DNA of 64,000 bases from Lysinibacillus sphaericus (GCF_001629735.1 NZ_CP015224.1:2914001-2978000), one strand, 5' to 3'. Positions 53,869 through 62,690 are shown, numbered from the stretch's first letter. Numbers and translations: made by a program. The notes: a model not told the origin generated them from the sequence alone.

Positions 53869-55854
53869 ATGTCAGCGATTCAAGGTTTAGTATCTAATGC
53901 AGTATTAAGTAACAACCCCCTAATAATGTTAAAAGACTTCTTAGATAATCAACATCAACTTCATTCCGCAGGGGTAAAACAAGATTATCGTTTTATTGGA
54001 TATGTTTTAGATTTAGGATATGATACAGCTAAAATTATTACTTCAGACCCTTATAAAATTGCTGTAGGTGGAATTCCAAGAGGCAGTTTCCTAATTTTAG
54101 CTTTAGATGAAAGAGATGAACAGGGAAATCCTATTCAGACTGGGTTGCCACCACATTTTACTTTATTACGAGTGAAATCTGTTTCTTCAACTCCTCTGAG
54201 TAATCAAGTACAGCAAACTTACTTTGAACTTCATAAGAAATCAATGCCTGAGTTAGATATCTGGACGCAGGCGGAACTACAATGGGGAGCTTTAGAATGT
54301 GATGTTATTGGAATGTTCTATCCAAACCCATCTGATAACAATTTGGTAGAATTTTCAGGTGATGTGAATAATGTAGTAAGCGCTCATAAATATAAAGTGT
54401 TTTCTCCTGATAAAGATTTATTAGACTTAATACTCAATGGGTTAGTAAACAAGAAAAACCAACAACAGCTTGGTGTGTTTAGACCTACAGAGTGTCAAAT
54501 TGGGCTATCAAATAACAATTATCCAGAAATAAATATATCAATAGAGGATTTTAAAGGGCGCCGTACTGCCATGTTCGGTAAAACTCGACTTGGTAAATCA
54601 AACGTAGTAAAAGTGTTGGCTGATGCTATCATTCGAACTTCTATAACTACACAAAGTGTTGGCCAATTAATTTTCGATATTAATGGTGAATATGCGAACG
54701 ATAACCCACAGGATGGAAATCGCTCACTAGCTTCAGCACACCCTAATGATTGTGTGGTATATGCTCTTAATCCTAGGAATTCTAGTTTCAAAGAATTAAA
54801 AATAAATTTTTCTGATCAACCAGATAGTGCTATATCTATTTTAAAATCTTTTTTAGAAAGAGACAAAAAAACATCTGATTATATTAAAAGTTTTGCTAAC
54901 GTAGAACTGCCTTCTATTATGGAAATAAAGTCCGAGTCAGATAAGGGGAAACAAACTAGAGGTATTAGGAAAATCCAAATGTTTTGGGCAATATTAAAAA
55001 GTGCAGGTTTTAGTATGGATGAGTCTAAATTAAATTCATTGAATCTATCATCTGGAACTAGCAGAGGATTTAATCCAGGCTATAGTAAAAATTTAAGGGA
55101 AGCAATTTATAGTGGAAATGTACCTAATCATCCTAGTTCTCTTAATGATTTAGTTAATGAATTAAAAATTCTATCAACATTTGTGCAAAATAACAAAGAT
55201 TCAAAATTATTAATGGGTTCTTCCGAGCCTTTATTTGACCAAGATGCATTAGCACTTTTAAGATTTCTAAATCCTAGTACAGGTTCTGGTCCACAAATTC
55301 TAACAAGCTATCGACAATACCACTCTCCAAATGCTGGAGATTTTATTAATGAGATTATCCAATTCTTAAATGATGGAAAAACAGTTATTTTAGATTTAGG
55401 AAATGCTGCACAAGAAATAAGACAGTATTTTTCTGATATGTTATCTAAAGCCGTATTTGCTGCACAAGAAAATAAATTCGTTTCAAACACTCTAGGTAAT
55501 CATTTCATTCAATTATATTTTGAAGAAGCACACAATTTATTTCCTAATAGCAATAAAGACAATGATACAGTTTATCATCGTTTCGCAAAAGAAGGTGCAA
55601 AATTCCATATCGGTATGGTGTATTCAACACAATCTCCTTCTACAATTAGCCAAGAATTATTAGTTCAAACTGAAAACTTCTTTGTAGGTCATTTAGCCTC
55701 TACAAATGAAGCAAATGCATTATCTAAACTACAGCATACGTTTAGCGGACTTGAAGAAGATATTAAAAAGTCTAGAACTCCTGGATATATGAGAACTCTA
55801 ACAAATTCACATCGATTTGTAATACCTGTTCAAGTGAAAAAGTTTACGGTTTAA
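53869..55854 (+). CDS. HerA-family DNA translocase/ATPase
   Basis: 661 aa. The P-loop is GKTRLGKS (237-244), FDINGEY (269-275) is the HerA-specific acidic motif after it, and Walker B is IQLYFEEAHN (547-556). FVGHLAST and the C-terminal PGYMRTLTNSHRFVIPVQV fit the HerA/FtsK-like hexamer. The N-terminal 225 residues include a HAS-barrel-like part. HerA pumps DNA to NurA. It is 14-16 nt from both neighbours, so co-transcribed. Confidence 0.9.
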   Translation: MSAIQGLVSNAVLSNNPLIMLKDFLDNQHQLHSAGVKQDYRFIGYVLDLGYDTAKIITSDPYKIAVGGIPRGSFLILALDERDEQGNPIQTGLPPHFTLLRVKSVSSTPLSNQVQQTYFELHKKSMPELDIWTQAELQWGALECDVIGMFYPNPSDNNLVEFSGDVNNVVSAHKYKVFSPDKDLLDLILNGLVNKKNQQQLGVFRPTECQIGLSNNNYPEINISIEDFKGRRTAMFGKTRLGKSNVVKVLADAIIRTSITTQSVGQLIFDINGEYANDNPQDGNRSLASAHPNDCVVYALNPRNSSFKELKINFSDQPDSAISILKSFLERDKKTSDYIKSFANVELPSIMEIKSESDKGKQTRGIRKIQMFWAILKSAGFSMDESKLNSLNLSSGTSRGFNPGYSKNLREAIYSGNVPNHPSSLNDLVNELKILSTFVQNNKDSKLLMGSSEPLFDQDALALLRFLNPSTGSGPQILTSYRQYHSPNAGDFINEIIQFLNDGKTVILDLGNAAQEIRQYFSDMLSKAVFAAQENKFVSNTLGNHFIQLYFEEAHNLFPNSNKDNDTVYHRFAKEGAKFHIGMVYSTQSPSTISQELLVQTENFFVGHLASTNEANALSKLQHTFSGLEEDIKKSRTPGYMRTLTNSHRFVIPVQVKKFTV

Positions 55855-55870
55855 GGAGGCACAATATTTT

Positions 55871-57190
55871 ATGGCTTATAATTCTAAAGGTGGATTACCA
55901 TTTGAAAGTGCTTCAAAATTAGGACATCTATCTCTAATGAATTCGGAATGGATCAATTCTTTAGTAAAAGATTTCGAAGCTCAGTTTAGTTCACCCAGTT
56001 CAAGCGTTACTTCAAATTGGACCGAATTTAATAGTAGCTCACAAAATCTTATTGACCAAATTTGGGTTGTAGATGGATCTTATGTTCCAGTTCAATCAGA
56101 TGCAACACCTCCAAAAGAAGTAGCATTTATTAAAACTGCTATTTTAAACATCTCTGAAGCGTCTTTGAAAAATATTGATAAATACAATCCACATCCTATG
56201 GATTTACAAAAAATCATGAAAGATAATGCTCTATTCCATTCTACTGTTTTACCATTAAGAAATATTAAATCTAGCAAAGGTACTAATTTTGATACCATTA
56301 GGAATATTATATTTGAATCTATAAAAATTGATGAGAAGGGTGAATATTTCGAAACATTGAAATGGCTAGCTTATCAAAAATGGTTAGTTGCGCCTACTAA
56401 CTCACCTTCATTTAACTGTCCATACTGTGAAACTAATTTAGAATTTACAGCTGATCTTGAAAAAATGAACTGTACAACTTGTAGTAAAGAACTATATTTA
56501 ACTGATATGATTGGTTTTCACTTAGATATGACTGAAGATAAAGCTACAGACGCTATTGCTTCAGCTTATATGTCTATCATGGAACATCTAATGTTGTTTA
56601 CTATCATTAGATTATATTGGTCTAAACAAGACAAATCGTTATTTATTAATACCTTATTTATTAAAGATGGACCGTTAAGTTTAAATAGCCAATATGTAAA
56701 ATTGATTCCACGTATTCGTGATTTTTTAGAGTATGCTAAACAACAAGGTATATTAATTAATATACTTGGCCAGGAGAAGTCTGGTAAGTTTGTTGATCAC
56801 TTGTCTACGATAGCCCGCTACGTTAAACCTTTGGAAAAGTGCGATAGACTTCATTACCATGTTTTAAGTCATAAATATGTTGAAACGGAAGTACAGGATA
56901 AACCAAGTACAATCAACTATGGACAAAGATCTAATTGGGGAGAAAAAGTACTTGTAAAAGTCGACCCAGTTACACAATTGGTAATTAATGTACCAACAGG
57001 TGATTATTTAGATAGAAAAAATGCACCTTTAGCAAATGAATTAATTAATTTAGAAGTCATTCTAACTGTCATACCACATATCATTAGTAGAAGATTTTTA
57101 GGAGGTTTGTATCCTATTGAATTAGCGAATGGTATAGCTTCACTTTCAAGTTATCCATCAGCTAAAATACTTCAAAAATTATTAGAATAA
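55871..57190 (+). CDS. NurA-family nuclease with an inserted zinc ribbon
   Basis: 439 aa. The NurA RNase H-like fold is marked by VVDGSYVPV (Asp68), FIKDGPLS (Asp266), ILGQEKSGKF (about 298-307) and the C-terminal YPIELANGIASLS. Between strands, CPYC (183-186) and CTTC (201-204) form a zinc ribbon that I do not know from archaeal NurA. AAGGAGG precedes the ATG. With HerA it would degrade DNA 5'-3' and endonucleolytically. Confidence 0.8.
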   Translation: MAYNSKGGLPFESASKLGHLSLMNSEWINSLVKDFEAQFSSPSSSVTSNWTEFNSSSQNLIDQIWVVDGSYVPVQSDATPPKEVAFIKTAILNISEASLKNIDKYNPHPMDLQKIMKDNALFHSTVLPLRNIKSSKGTNFDTIRNIIFESIKIDEKGEYFETLKWLAYQKWLVAPTNSPSFNCPYCETNLEFTADLEKMNCTTCSKELYLTDMIGFHLDMTEDKATDAIASAYMSIMEHLMLFTIIRLYWSKQDKSLFINTLFIKDGPLSLNSQYVKLIPRIRDFLEYAKQQGILINILGQEKSGKFVDHLSTIARYVKPLEKCDRLHYHVLSHKYVETEVQDKPSTINYGQRSNWGEKVLVKVDPVTQLVINVPTGDYLDRKNAPLANELINLEVILTVIPHIISRRFLGGLYPIELANGIASLSSYPSAKILQKLLE

Positions 57191-57225
57191 CTTCAACATA
57201 GAGAAGCTATGAAATATAAAAATAA

Positions 57226-57290
57226 GCGCACCTTTTCGGTGCGCACAACGAATGGTCAGCTATCTGAAATTTTTTCAGATAGCTGGCTAT
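57226..57290 (+). terminator. Two tandem hairpins after nurA
   Basis: GCGCACC/GGTGCGC (57226-57244), then AGCTATCTGAAA/TTTCAGATAGCT (57258-57284). The second is a 12-bp perfect stem. Confidence 0.75.
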
Positions 57291-57537
57291 TTTGCACATT
57301 TGGGTTGCATTCTTTCGACCAAGACATGTACCAATTTAAAAATTCAGGTTGTTGATAAATCGGTAAGTTTGGCAGCTCTGTAAATCACAATGGCCCCTAC
57401 CCCGGTAGATGAGTCCCTCTTTTATGTACTATCATCGTCGGTATAACATCCAAATCCTTAGAAATCAATTCATAGTTTTCAATTAAAGTCGCTATTGTAA
57501 AAGGGTCTAGTTCACTTAAAAGAATAAAATACATTTG
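57285..57537 (-). pseudogene. Broken gene with two internal stops
   Basis: From an ATG at about 57537 a minus-strand frame reads ILLSELDPFTIATLIENYELIS…DVIPTMIVHKRGTHLPG, meets TAG and TGA within about four codons near 57400, and continues as TELPNLPIYQQPEFLNWYMSW. The coding character on both sides of the stops shows recent decay. Family not recognised. Confidence 0.5.
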
Positions 57538-57597
57538 ATAATTTGAAGATTAATAGTATATATTTTAGGCTTCTAATTCTAGATACTCTAACTGACT

Positions 57598-57765
57598 TTA
57601 CATGATTTTTATGTAACAGCCTTTACATTTTTTTGCGAATGAACCATTATAAGCTCCACAATCTACACAATAATAACCTTCATCATTTACTTTCACTGTC
57701 CCACAATAAATACATGATATTACTCCACTATTATTAAATATATTACATTTTGTACAATTGGGCAT
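57598..57765 (-). CDS. Small four-CxxC zinc-ribbon protein
   Basis: 55 aa from an ATG at 57765 with AGGAGAA upstream. Four CxxC pairs at residues 4/7, 18/21, 33/36 and 47/50 would bind two zinc ions, as in double zinc-ribbon (DZR-like) proteins. It is too short for an enzyme and could be a partner-binding or nucleic-acid-binding factor. It lies between the defence genes and a leftward membrane protein gene; transcription with that gene is possible. Confidence 0.78.
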   Translation of the reverse strand: MPNCTKCNIFNNSGVISCIYCGTVKVNDEGYYCVDCGAYNGSFAKKCKGCYIKIM

Positions 57766-57888
57766 ATCTATTCTCCTGTATTAACAATTTTATACAAAGT
57801 AACTAACTTCGCCATATACATAAATCAATAAACTTTTTTTTGTAAAGATACTATGGTGAAGCTTCTTTAAAAACGTGTGCAAACGGTA

Positions 57889-58920
57889 TTATTGATAGTC
57901 AATTATGTCTGCAATTATTACTGGCATTTGATTGATATTTACATAACCAGATGGAGAAAAACTAGAAGCATTATTTAAATAGCTTCCTATTAAACCCTTT
58001 TGTTCTGTTTCAATGTAACTCCCTTTCATCGTTCCAGCAATACTAACAAAATCTCCTTCCTCATAACCTGTTACATTACCATAAAGAACTAAAATATCTC
58101 CACCATAAACTTTATAGTAATCATTTATTAGATCAGTTCCAATAATCATCATTGTTTTTCCGTTATATTCAACAACATCAAGTATACTTCCAGTAAAGCC
58201 TACTTTTTTTTCAATATAATTTTGGGGGCTCTTTGTAATTTCTGCATAATTTGGATACTTGATATTTTCCCAATAGATTTTTTTATCAATATCTTTTAAC
58301 ATTTCTTGCGACTTTTCGTAATACTCAGATTTCCCATTGATTTTATTTAATGCCTCAACTGCTTCGCTCGTTCTACCTTCATTATAAGCAGTCAAACCTT
58401 CTTCATAAATTTGCTTGTCTCTATCATCTTTTGATTCTTGAGTTGTCAAAGGATTATCATCTGATTCAATATCCCTTACATCATTATTGGAATTAATATC
58501 AAATACATCTTGTACGTTTTCCACTACTTTAAATTCGTCTATAACAATAAGTGCAAACATAAAACTCATAAATACAAAAACCAATGCAAATGTGAACTTT
58601 AAAAGTACCCAGATACTGCTTACAAACCTCCGCACGTATCCACCAGTTAAATTATTGATTTCCTTATCAATAACACTTTGCAACTTTTTGTAAGGTAAAT
58701 TTTTTATTCTCCCCTTTAAATTTACTAAAGTTTGATGAAGAAGATTATTGTATGTATGAAAATTTCCATCTTCATTTTTATCTCTCATTCGATTTAGTAA
58801 AAGTTTATTCGCTTGGATAGCTCTACGAATTTTTATTTGTCTAATCAATGATTGAATAATAAAGAATGAACCTAAAACAAATACCACAAATACTGCAAGA
58901 AATAAAACTAAATTTCCCAT
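57889..58920 (-). CDS. Two-helix membrane protein with TPR-like and OB-like parts
   Basis: 343 aa from the ATG at 58920, with AAGGAGAA upstream. Helices lie at about residues 3-25 and 103-128, separated by a basic cytoplasmic part. An acidic segment (NSNNDVRDIESDDN) follows, then a short helical repeat (YEEGLTAYNEGRTSEAVEALNKI) and a C-terminal region of about 100 residues that looks like an OB-fold (EKKVGFTGSILDVVEYNGKTMMIIGT…VLYGNVTGYEEGDFVSIAGTMKG). It probably has an outer-surface domain. No defence or transfer role is evident. Confidence 0.65.
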   Translation of the reverse strand: MGNLVLFLAVFVVFVLGSFFIIQSLIRQIKIRRAIQANKLLLNRMRDKNEDGNFHTYNNLLHQTLVNLKGRIKNLPYKKLQSVIDKEINNLTGGYVRRFVSSIWVLLKFTFALVFVFMSFMFALIVIDEFKVVENVQDVFDINSNNDVRDIESDDNPLTTQESKDDRDKQIYEEGLTAYNEGRTSEAVEALNKINGKSEYYEKSQEMLKDIDKKIYWENIKYPNYAEITKSPQNYIEKKVGFTGSILDVVEYNGKTMMIIGTDLINDYYKVYGGDILVLYGNVTGYEEGDFVSIAGTMKGSYIETEQKGLIGSYLNNASSFSPSGYVNINQMPVIIADIIDYQ

Positions 58921-59044
58921 ACTTTTCTCCTTAAATTTTGTAATTAGAATAAAAATAATATGCTTGCAACTTCCTATGAAATTATATTTAAATATAATAG
59001 ACAGTATTTCTGTTTTTTTAACATAAATAAATTTAATCTGGTAG

Positions 59045-59390
59045 CTACTCTTCAAAATTTATCTCATAATCCACATTAAGAAATTGGTCTAAGCCATTCT
59101 CTGATTCAAATGTAGCTAATTGATTTCCATTTTTATCGTAAAAGTCATAGTTCATATATTTCAGACCATATAAATAAATCGGTGTTTTCAACTTCTCCAT
59201 TAATAATTAAGTAGTTCTTACTTTCAAACTGGCTCCTTCAAATATTGATCAAATATTTCTGTCATATCGGGAGAATAACAGACTTCATTACTTGTACGTT
59301 TGGATTATATGTACCTAACCAAGTTAGGGGTGTATCTAAGATTAAGAGAGTCTTCATACCATAAGATAAATGATCGATCCTTTCTTGCTT
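59045..59390 (-). pseudogene. Decayed gene region
   Basis: Three minus-strand coding-like stretches in shifting frames: …DHLSYGMKTLLILDTPLTWLG (to a TGA), FESKNYLIINGEVENTDLFIW (to a TGA), and MNYDFYDKNGNQLATFESENGLDQFLNVDY, which ends in TAG at 59045. The last could be read as a 51-aa ORF from 59200, but it has no ribosome site and overlaps the second stretch in another frame, so frameshift decay is more likely. Nothing else is seen up to 59636. Confidence 0.45.
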
Positions 59391-59636
59391 TCTCTATAAA
59401 ACCTGATAAAAATAAAACACTCTAAATAGTTAGCACAATAATAGACCCTATCAATTTTAAAAAATAACCTATCAAGCTAAATAAACCAATACGCAATTTC
59501 GATACGCTTAAAATACAAATTAAATAAAAATAATTCCCCAAAAAATAATTACTCCTGTATTCATGTAAAACCTCCTAACATGATTAAATAGATAATTGTT
59601 AAATATTCAAAAACTATTTAATAAATCACACTAGGT

Positions 59637-59813
59637 TTATTCATTTTGTTGGTTTGCATCTGGCTTCTTATTTTTTCCATAGCATTCATGTTTTTTAGCT
59701 GCATCTTCAGCAAAGGCGGCTACTTTTACCAAGGTAAGGAAATATCGTTGGTTTTCAGTAGACAATTGTTTTACGATTTCATTTATTTCAGTAATAATTG
59801 TTTCATTTCTCAT
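59637..59813 (-). CDS. Small protein divergent from the XRE repressor
   Basis: 58 aa from an ATG at 59813. It is soluble and helical: ITEINEIVKQLSTENQRYFLTLVKVAAFAEDAAKKHE. The segment resembles the C-terminal part of phage repressors or their small companions (E-N-Q-R-Y-F-L). It lies across the operator region from the XRE gene, so it is probably under its control. The ribosome site is weak (GGGGC). Confidence 0.6.
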   Translation of the reverse strand: MRNETIITEINEIVKQLSTENQRYFLTLVKVAAFAEDAAKKHECYGKNKKPDANQQNE

Positions 59814-59859
59814 TATGCTGCCCCATTTACTTTTCTTATGTTATTTTCCAATTACAGAA

Positions 59860-59963
59860 TATCACAAATAAAGTATTTTTAAAACAAAAAATATCACAAA
59901 TGAAGTTTTAATTAAACAAAAAACTTCACTTGTGATATTTGAACATAAAATTTGTTTGTGATA
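59860..59963. promoter_or_regulatory. Operator array of the XRE repressor
   Basis: Four copies of TATCACAAAT-AAG or its complement: 59860-59873, 59892-59905 (forward), 59924-59937 and 59951-59963 (reverse). The inner two form an inverted repeat with arms of about 14 bp or more (AAT-ATCACAAATGAAGTTT type). This is the layout of a phage lysogeny switch. Confidence 0.8.
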
Positions 59964-59986
59964 AATTATAATTACACAGAAATGAG

Positions 59987-60343
59987 GTGGCTATAATTTA
60001 TACAAGAATTAAGGAGATTAGAAATGCACTAAGTATGAATCAAACAGAATTTGCTCAACATCTTGGTTTAAGTCAATCAACTCTTGCTATGATTGAAGTA
60101 GGAAAACGTACATTTAGTGATAAACATATTAAAATTATTTGTTCTACCTTTAATATTAATGAAGATTGGTTACGAAATGGGAAAGGTGAAATGTTTAATT
60201 CTTCTCTATATGAAAAGGAGCTAATTGAAATCTTTGATAGCCTTACTCCTGAAACACAAGAATATCTATTGGTTATAGCAAAAGAATTGCTCAACACCCA
60301 ACAAAAATTATTAAACTCTAAATATATAGATGATAATCAATAA
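59987..60343 (+). CDS. XRE-family repressor (phage or element type)
   Basis: About 118 aa. Residues 5-65 are a Cro/CI helix-turn-helix: IKEIRNALSMNQTEFAQHLGLSQSTLAMIEVGKRTFSDKHIKII, then FNINEDWLRNGKGEMF, the usual end of this domain in prophage repressors. The C-terminal 45 residues are acidic and helical, with no LexA-like protease. The start is a GTG that overlaps AGGTGG; an ATT three codons on has better spacing. It sits beside a four-site operator array. Confidence 0.88.
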   Translation: MAIIYTRIKEIRNALSMNQTEFAQHLGLSQSTLAMIEVGKRTFSDKHIKIICSTFNINEDWLRNGKGEMFNSSLYEKELIEIFDSLTPETQEYLLVIAKELLNTQQKLLNSKYIDDNQ

Positions 60344-60529
60344 ATTTTTCAAAACCACTAAGTTCAATCAATAATTTAAGAAACGATATATACTTTAAAT
60401 ATCTTGCCACTTTGTTAACAATTCATTGAGTTGCATTGTTAATAATTACATATCAAATCATAATACCCTATACTACACAGTAAAATTTTTAAGTTTTATT
60501 TAAAAATAGGCTCTTTACCAAAACGTGTG

Positions 60530-60655
60530 CTTGACTGTACATTCCGCTACGAGTGGACGCTTTTCGCAGGCACGGATTTAATCTCTTCGTCACTGCGTTC
60601 CTGCGGGGCTTTCAGCTCGTGCTGTTCTGGAGTCGCCATCCTTCGCTCCATGTAC
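60530..60655. repeat. GC-rich intergenic repeat element
   Basis: Distinctly more GC-rich than the surroundings: CATTCCGCTACGAGTGGACG … CTGCGGGGCTTTCAGCTCGT … CTTCGCTCCATG. It matches my memory of a repeated non-coding element scattered in intergenic regions of Bacillaceae genomes. It contains several self-complementary blocks. The rest of 60344-60720 holds nothing I recognise. Confidence 0.55.
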
Positions 60656-60720
60656 TTTTTTATGTCAAGAACAGATTTCGGTTTTGAACCTAAAAATAAA
60701 TATATATTATAAATACAGAA

Positions 60721-60765
60721 AGACGTAGAATGATTGCAATCAAACAATCATTCTACGTCTTTTTA
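60721..60765 (+). terminator. Strong terminator upstream of radC
   Basis: Perfect 16-bp stem AGACGTAGAATGATTG/CAATCATTCTACGTCT followed by TTTTTATT; it insulates radC from upstream transcription unless antiterminated. Confidence 0.88.
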
Positions 60766-60790
60766 TTACATTATGAAAGGATTGGATAGA

Positions 60791-61252
60791 ATGGATAAAA
60801 TAAAATCCCTACCTGCAAAACGTATAAATATTGTACAGATTAAATTAATTAGAGAAAAAAGTATTTTATACAAAGATCGTCAAATCCGCTCCCCTCAAAA
60901 TGCTTGTGAGATAATTCAGAACTTTTCAGGAGATAACGATCGAGAACATTTCGTTGTATTGTGTTTGGATACTAAAAATCAGCCTACATGCCTACAAATC
61001 GTGCATATAGGTAATCTAAATGCTTCCATTGTGCATCCAAGAGAGGTGCTAAAAAGTGCCATATTAAGTAACTCTGCTTCTATAATTGTTGCACATAACC
61101 ACCCTAGCAATAATTGTGAACCTAGCCCTGAAGATATAGAAGTCACTAAGCGTTTAATTAAAGCTGCTGAAATCATTGGTATAACACTAATGGATCATTT
61201 GATACTAAGTACAGATTCATTTAAATCATTAAAAGAATTAGGGTATATCTAG
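60791..61252 (+). CDS. Short RadC-family JAB-domain protein
   Basis: 153 aa from an ATG at 60791 with AAAGGATT upstream. The JAMM metal motif is AHNHPSNNCEPSPEDIEVTKRL, with the distal Glu before it. The helix-hairpin-helix N-terminus of chromosomal RadC is missing. This short form is common on plasmids, ICEs and islands, where it has no proven role in DNA repair. Confidence 0.88.
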   Translation: MDKIKSLPAKRINIVQIKLIREKSILYKDRQIRSPQNACEIIQNFSGDNDREHFVVLCLDTKNQPTCLQIVHIGNLNASIVHPREVLKSAILSNSASIIVAHNHPSNNCEPSPEDIEVTKRLIKAAEIIGITLMDHLILSTDSFKSLKELGYI

Positions 61253-61265
61253 GGGGAGAAGTTTC

Positions 61266-61340
61266 TTGCTGAAAGATATTATTTTAACTGTAATAGTTGT
61301 GGTAGTAACAAAGGTTTTAGAAGATGATAGAACTAATTAA
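61266..61340 (+). CDS. 24-residue hydrophobic peptide, possible type I toxin-like
   Basis: A TTG at 61266 with GGGGGAG at 7 nt opens a frame of 24 codons ending in TAA. The sequence begins MLKDIILTVIVVVV, one membrane segment, and ends in a charged tail (KVLEDDRTN). It lies 13 nt after radC and ahead of a hairpin. The layout (short helix, charged C-terminus) is that of Fst/Ldr-like membrane toxins, but no antisense RNA is shown. Confidence 0.5.
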   Translation: MLKDIILTVIVVVVTKVLEDDRTN

Positions 61341-61348
61341 GTAATAAA

Positions 61349-61381
61349 TTGTAGAAAGGTTCAATTTGAGCCTTCTACAAT
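61349..61381 (+). terminator. Hairpin after the small peptide gene
   Basis: Stem TTGTAGAAAGGTTC/GAGCCTTCTACAA with few mismatches; the T run behind is weak. Confidence 0.55.
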
Positions 61382-61406
61382 CCTTATTATATACATCAAA
61401 CAGAAA

Positions 61407-62690
61407 TTACTTTTTATTTATTGATGAATACGCCTCTTTATAAATCCTTCTATATACCTTTTTATGTATTGGATCCATTTTATAAAAGTTAATATTTTTC
61501 CAAATATCATAAGGATTATGTTTACCAAATAATTCAATTATAATTAAGTCATTAATAATTTCAGATGGAAATTTTTTATTATTACCTAATATCCCCATTT
61601 TATTATTTTCAACAAACCGTTCAATTTCTACTTTACAATGTTTAAATAATTTTTCACATATTATCCAAATATCAGAGTTATCATTTATTATGGGATTATA
61701 TAAAGCATCTCCAATATATAATTTAAATGATACTGGCTCAAGTTTGTAAAAATTATCATTGAAAAACTTTTTATCCTCTTTTAAATCAAGCAACAAACTT
61801 TTCTCATTTTGTATGAATTTTTTCAAGCGTTTTTTTTGTTTCTTTTTCTCTATTTTATATAATTTATCATCGAGTAGTGTATTTTTTAATTTAGAATTGG
61901 AGATTGAGTTTGATAATTCATATATATCTAGTAAATTTGTGTAATTATTAAATTCATATAAACTTAATGACCAATTTAAATTATACTCCTCACTAAAGAT
62001 CGTATTAATTTCAATAAATATAGCTAAATTCTCTTGGGCAGTTTCAAATACATTTGTCTCACTATCTAAGTCATATTTTTTACTTTTTGTGTATCTTAAT
62101 TCCATACTGCGTTTTTTTAATACTGATTTTACTTCTATATCCATAAATCCATCCTCATTATGTCTAAGGTACAAACTATATATGAATATAGGTAAATATG
62201 CTCTTTCAATATTTTGAGCAATTTCATCTGCATACATTTCAAAATAATCTCTAATCTTTTCAAATTTTGAAAAAAATACATTTTTACTTATTTTCTCTAT
62301 TTCTTTTTCACTAAAAGTCATTTTTTCAAAAATAGGCTTAAATTCTTTCTGATTCTTTTTCTTTCTAAAAAATCCTCTAATATTCTGAATTGACTCAGCC
62401 AACTTCACTATAATTAAATCCTCTATAAATTTATCTTGTAGCGCACAAATTTCTTCAATATTAAGAGCCTGTAATTGCGCTTCTTTTGTGTAAAAATTAT
62501 TAGCGTTAGCTAAATTAAATATATTCATATATTGATATATTTGCTTTAATCCGTTGAATTGAATATCTTTATTACTCAAAGAAATGGAGAGCATATCCCC
62601 TTTATAATTCTGTAAAAATTCATCTACATTACTTGTATATTCATCTATCCTAGTTTTTAATATCTTTCTGCTAAAGCAAGGTTTGTCCAT
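61407..62690 (-). CDS. Uncharacterised 427-aa soluble protein
   Basis: 427 aa, very rich in Lys, Glu, Asn and Ile, almost all helical, without signal peptide or membrane helix. Several aromatic and acidic helices and one Lys-rich coiled segment (KLYKIEKKKQKKRLKKFIQNEKSLLLDLKEDKKFF, about 285-320) are visible. No catalytic motif is recognised. AGGAGG lies 9 nt before the ATG, so it is expressed. Island position suggests an accessory or defence function, but this is only by location. Confidence 0.7.
   Translation of the reverse strand: MDKPCFSRKILKTRIDEYTSNVDEFLQNYKGDMLSISLSNKDIQFNGLKQIYQYMNIFNLANANNFYTKEAQLQALNIEEICALQDKFIEDLIIVKLAESIQNIRGFFRKKKNQKEFKPIFEKMTFSEKEIEKISKNVFFSKFEKIRDYFEMYADEIAQNIERAYLPIFIYSLYLRHNEDGFMDIEVKSVLKKRSMELRYTKSKKYDLDSETNVFETAQENLAIFIEINTIFSEEYNLNWSLSLYEFNNYTNLLDIYELSNSISNSKLKNTLLDDKLYKIEKKKQKKRLKKFIQNEKSLLLDLKEDKKFFNDNFYKLEPVSFKLYIGDALYNPIINDNSDIWIICEKLFKHCKVEIERFVENNKMGILGNNKKFPSEIINDLIIIELFGKHNPYDIWKNINFYKMDPIHKKVYRRIYKEAYSSINKK

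Noticed and set aside
59646-59882. Plus-strand 78-aa hydrophobic ORF
   Set aside because: It is the shadow of the 58-aa minus-strand gene at 59637-59813; composition is of the reverse-complement type and there is no ribosome site.
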